A stretch of 64,000 nucleotides of DNA. It comes from an uncultured Spirochaetales bacterium (lineage in GTDB: Bacteria; Spirochaetota; Spirochaetia; Sphaerochaetales; Sphaerochaetaceae). Positions 62,715-64,000 of this stretch are shown here, piece after piece; position 1 is the first letter of the stretch, and every line of letters starts with the position of its first letter. The notes beneath the pieces are model-generated. The model saw nothing but the letters and a program-made list of their open reading frames with translations, did not search any database and had not been told where the DNA came from. The stretch is taken from contig CASENB010000005.1 in assembly GCA_949289305.1 (NCBI GenBank), forward strand, positions 1 through 64,000, read 5' to 3'. A program made the translations under genes and the position numbers.

Positions 62715-63896
62715 TTACATATGGTCTTTAAAACCAGGATCGGTAGGAAGGATAGGATCGTAATCTCTCTTAAAGAGTTCTACCTCAGGGTATGTGTAAT
62801 CCCTCTTAGCCATAAGGAATTCTGAATATGCCATTGCTGATACTCCAGTTCCCTTCTGCTCGTCCGCAACGATTTCCTCTGCAAGATAATATGCTACGCT
62901 TCCGTCTCTCTTAAAGTTTCCGTCAGGGCCAAGGCCTGCACCCTTGCACATTCCGCCAAGACTTAACTTTCCATTTGAGAATTTTAAGTAGCGTGTAAGG
63001 TTTCCTATGATTGCAGCCTCTGCCGCTCTCCAATAATTATCTCCTTCAATTGCCTTTAGTCTTAATCCCTTGAATAGAGAATAGGAGACCATCATTGTCG
63101 AACTTGTCTCAAGATAGTTGCCTTCAGTATCCTTTAGCGCTGTAAGCTGATAGAACATTCCGCTCTCTTTATCCTGATATAAAAGCATTCCATCAAGACA
63201 TTCTTTCCAAATTGACTGCAATACCTTCCTGTCGTCCACCCTATCTTCAGGCATTAGCTCATAAACATCTGCAAGCGCCATAAGGTACCATCCGATCGCC
63301 CTTGACCAGAAGTTAGGAGAAAGCCCTGTCTGCTTATCACACCAGAAAATCGACTTGCTTTCGTCCCATGCGTGATAATAAAGTTTCTTCTCTTCGTCAA
63401 ACAGATGCGCACGGCAATTCTTAAACTGCAGGATGACATCGTCATAAATATCCTTTCTTCCTGTCAAATTCGCATAAAGCATATAGAAAGGAAGCCCCAT
63501 GTATAGACCGTCAAGCCATACCTGGTTCGGATAGATCTGCTTATGCCAGAAGCTTCCGCACTTTGTTCTCGGATGGCTTTCAAGCTGCTTATAAAGGGTT
63601 TCGATTGCTATTCTATACTTCTCTTTTCCAGTCTTCTCATATAGAGGGAATAGAAGTCTTCCGCCAGGGATCTTATCGAGATTGTATTCTGACATATCGT
63701 AAAGCCTGATAGATCCGTCTTCGTTAATATAACGGTTCATGAAAGCTTCAATCGCTTCAAAATAAAACTCTTTTCCTGTTGCCTTATACATGTCGAGAAG
63801 GCCGATTAAAGTACAAGCATCTTCGTAGTTCCATGTATTCCTGTCATACTTGCTGAACCAGTAAGCATAGTTATCAAAATAAGACTCATACACCAT
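62715..63896 (-). CDS. Unsaturated rhamnogalacturonyl hydrolase, GH105 family
   Basis: 393-residue (alpha/alpha)6 barrel that removes the 4,5-unsaturated uronic sugar from pectic (rhamnogalacturonan) oligosaccharides. Seen: YANWYSKYDRNTWNYEDACT-like start (residues 10-25), LIGLLDMYKATG, NQVWLDGLYMGLPFYMLYA with the catalytic region, YYHAWDESKSIFWCDKQTGL, SPNFWSRAIGWYLMALADV, TSSTMMVSYSLFKGLR. No signal peptide, so it acts on imported oligosaccharides. SD-like GGAGAGAG lies 7-14 bases upstream. Preceded by an open frame that runs off the window. Confidence 0.88.
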   Translation of the reverse strand: MVYESYFDNYAYWFSKYDRNTWNYEDACTLIGLLDMYKATGKEFYFEAIEAFMNRYINEDGSIRLYDMSEYNLDKIPGGRLLFPLYEKTGKEKYRIAIETLYKQLESHPRTKCGSFWHKQIYPNQVWLDGLYMGLPFYMLYANLTGRKDIYDDVILQFKNCRAHLFDEEKKLYYHAWDESKSIFWCDKQTGLSPNFWSRAIGWYLMALADVYELMPEDRVDDRKVLQSIWKECLDGMLLYQDKESGMFYQLTALKDTEGNYLETSSTMMVSYSLFKGLRLKAIEGDNYWRAAEAAIIGNLTRYLKFSNGKLSLGGMCKGAGLGPDGNFKRDGSVAYYLAEEIVADEQKGTGVSAMAYSEFLMAKRDYTYPEVELFKRDYDPILPTDPGFKDHM

Positions 63897-63898
63897 TT

Positions 63899-64000
63899 TT
63901 ATTCTCTCTCCTGTTTAATCCAGTTTGCAAATGAATATTCCCCTCTGTAGTTAGAGAAGTTGTAAATAGGATATTTATGAGGAGCGTACTCTCCCCTTTC
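63899..64000 (-). CDS. C-terminus of an upstream gene, cut by the window edge
   Basis: Stop-ended frame, minus strand, with stop TAA at 63899-63901 and residues GEYAPHKYPIYNFSNYR, then GEYSFANWIKQERE. It ends 2 bp before the GH105 start, so the two are one operon. The visible part is too short to name; a sugar-metabolism role is inferred from the neighbour. Confidence 0.5.
   Translation of the reverse strand, partial: ERGEYAPHKYPIYNFSNYRGEYSFANWIKQERE

Noticed and set aside
1..64000. CRISPR arrays, rRNA genes, diversity-generating or retron features
   Set aside because: No regularly spaced repeats, no rRNA-like sequence, and no reverse transcriptase motifs were seen.

Overview
The window looks like a chromosome segment of a host-associated anaerobic spirochaete, close to Sphaerochaeta/Treponema-type lineages. 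This is inference from gene content: a long PPi-dependent phosphofructokinase with the GGDDS motif, exported binding proteins ending in a Tyr-Ala-Gly-Gly-Ser-Ser-type signal cleavage region, a short omega-like RNA polymerase subunit, a cluster of long-chain acyl-AMP ligases, an FprA-type oxygen-reducing flavodiiron protein, ammonia-dependent asparagine synthetase, and a small four-cysteine protein. Coding density is high with many 1-4 nt gene overlaps; no rRNA and no CRISPR array were seen.

Layout. 1-1.6 kb is the edge of an integrated element: a tyrosine recombinase lies beside the 3' end of tRNA-Leu(GAG). 1.7-17.5 kb is housekeeping: oxidoreductase, asnA, mscL, a DJ-1 protein, DAHP synthase, acyl-CoA synthetase, metallo-hydrolase, asnS, a candidate structured sRNA (10.77-10.94 kb), PPi-phosphofructokinase, yhbY, and two tandem paralogous acyl-AMP ligases. 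17.6-23.9 kb is a complete phosphate regulon pstSCAB-phoU-phoB-phoR behind a Pho-box-like repeat. 24.0-26.0 kb is a graveyard of small prophage gene fragments, inside which sits a compact locus with the layout of a type I toxin-antitoxin module (36-residue hydrophobic peptide plus convergent antisense RNA). 26.3-39.2 kb holds folC-rqcH-membrane protein, the opposing yicC-cmk-rpoZ-miaA cluster, a methylthio/deoxy-nucleoside salvage-like pair (MTAP and MtnA families), and an exported FKBP isomerase. 39.6-40.9 kb is a lone TnpB with hairpins at its 3' end.

41-56 kb: flavodiiron protein, the diaminobutyrate aminotransferase/decarboxylase pair (route to 1,3-diaminopropane), two regulators (one MerR gene shifted at an A8 tract), a full branched-chain amino-acid ABC importer, and a four-gene membrane cluster (Na+-decarboxylase beta subunit, 45-residue membrane peptide, DUF1538 protein, double PII-like protein). 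56-60.5 kb is a tryptophan operon trpEGDCF in which trpE, trpG and trpD are broken by five independent lesions while trpC and trpF remain open; its promoter overlaps a 20-bp near-perfect palindrome. The end of the window holds tRNA-Val(GAC) and a pectin/oligosaccharide locus (zinc alcohol dehydrogenase, GH105 hydrolase, and the tail of another gene).

Most interesting items: the candidate type I toxin-antitoxin module, the candidate sRNA, the decaying trp operon with its palindrome, the DUF1538/PII/OadB cluster, and the TnpB with its probable guide RNA.
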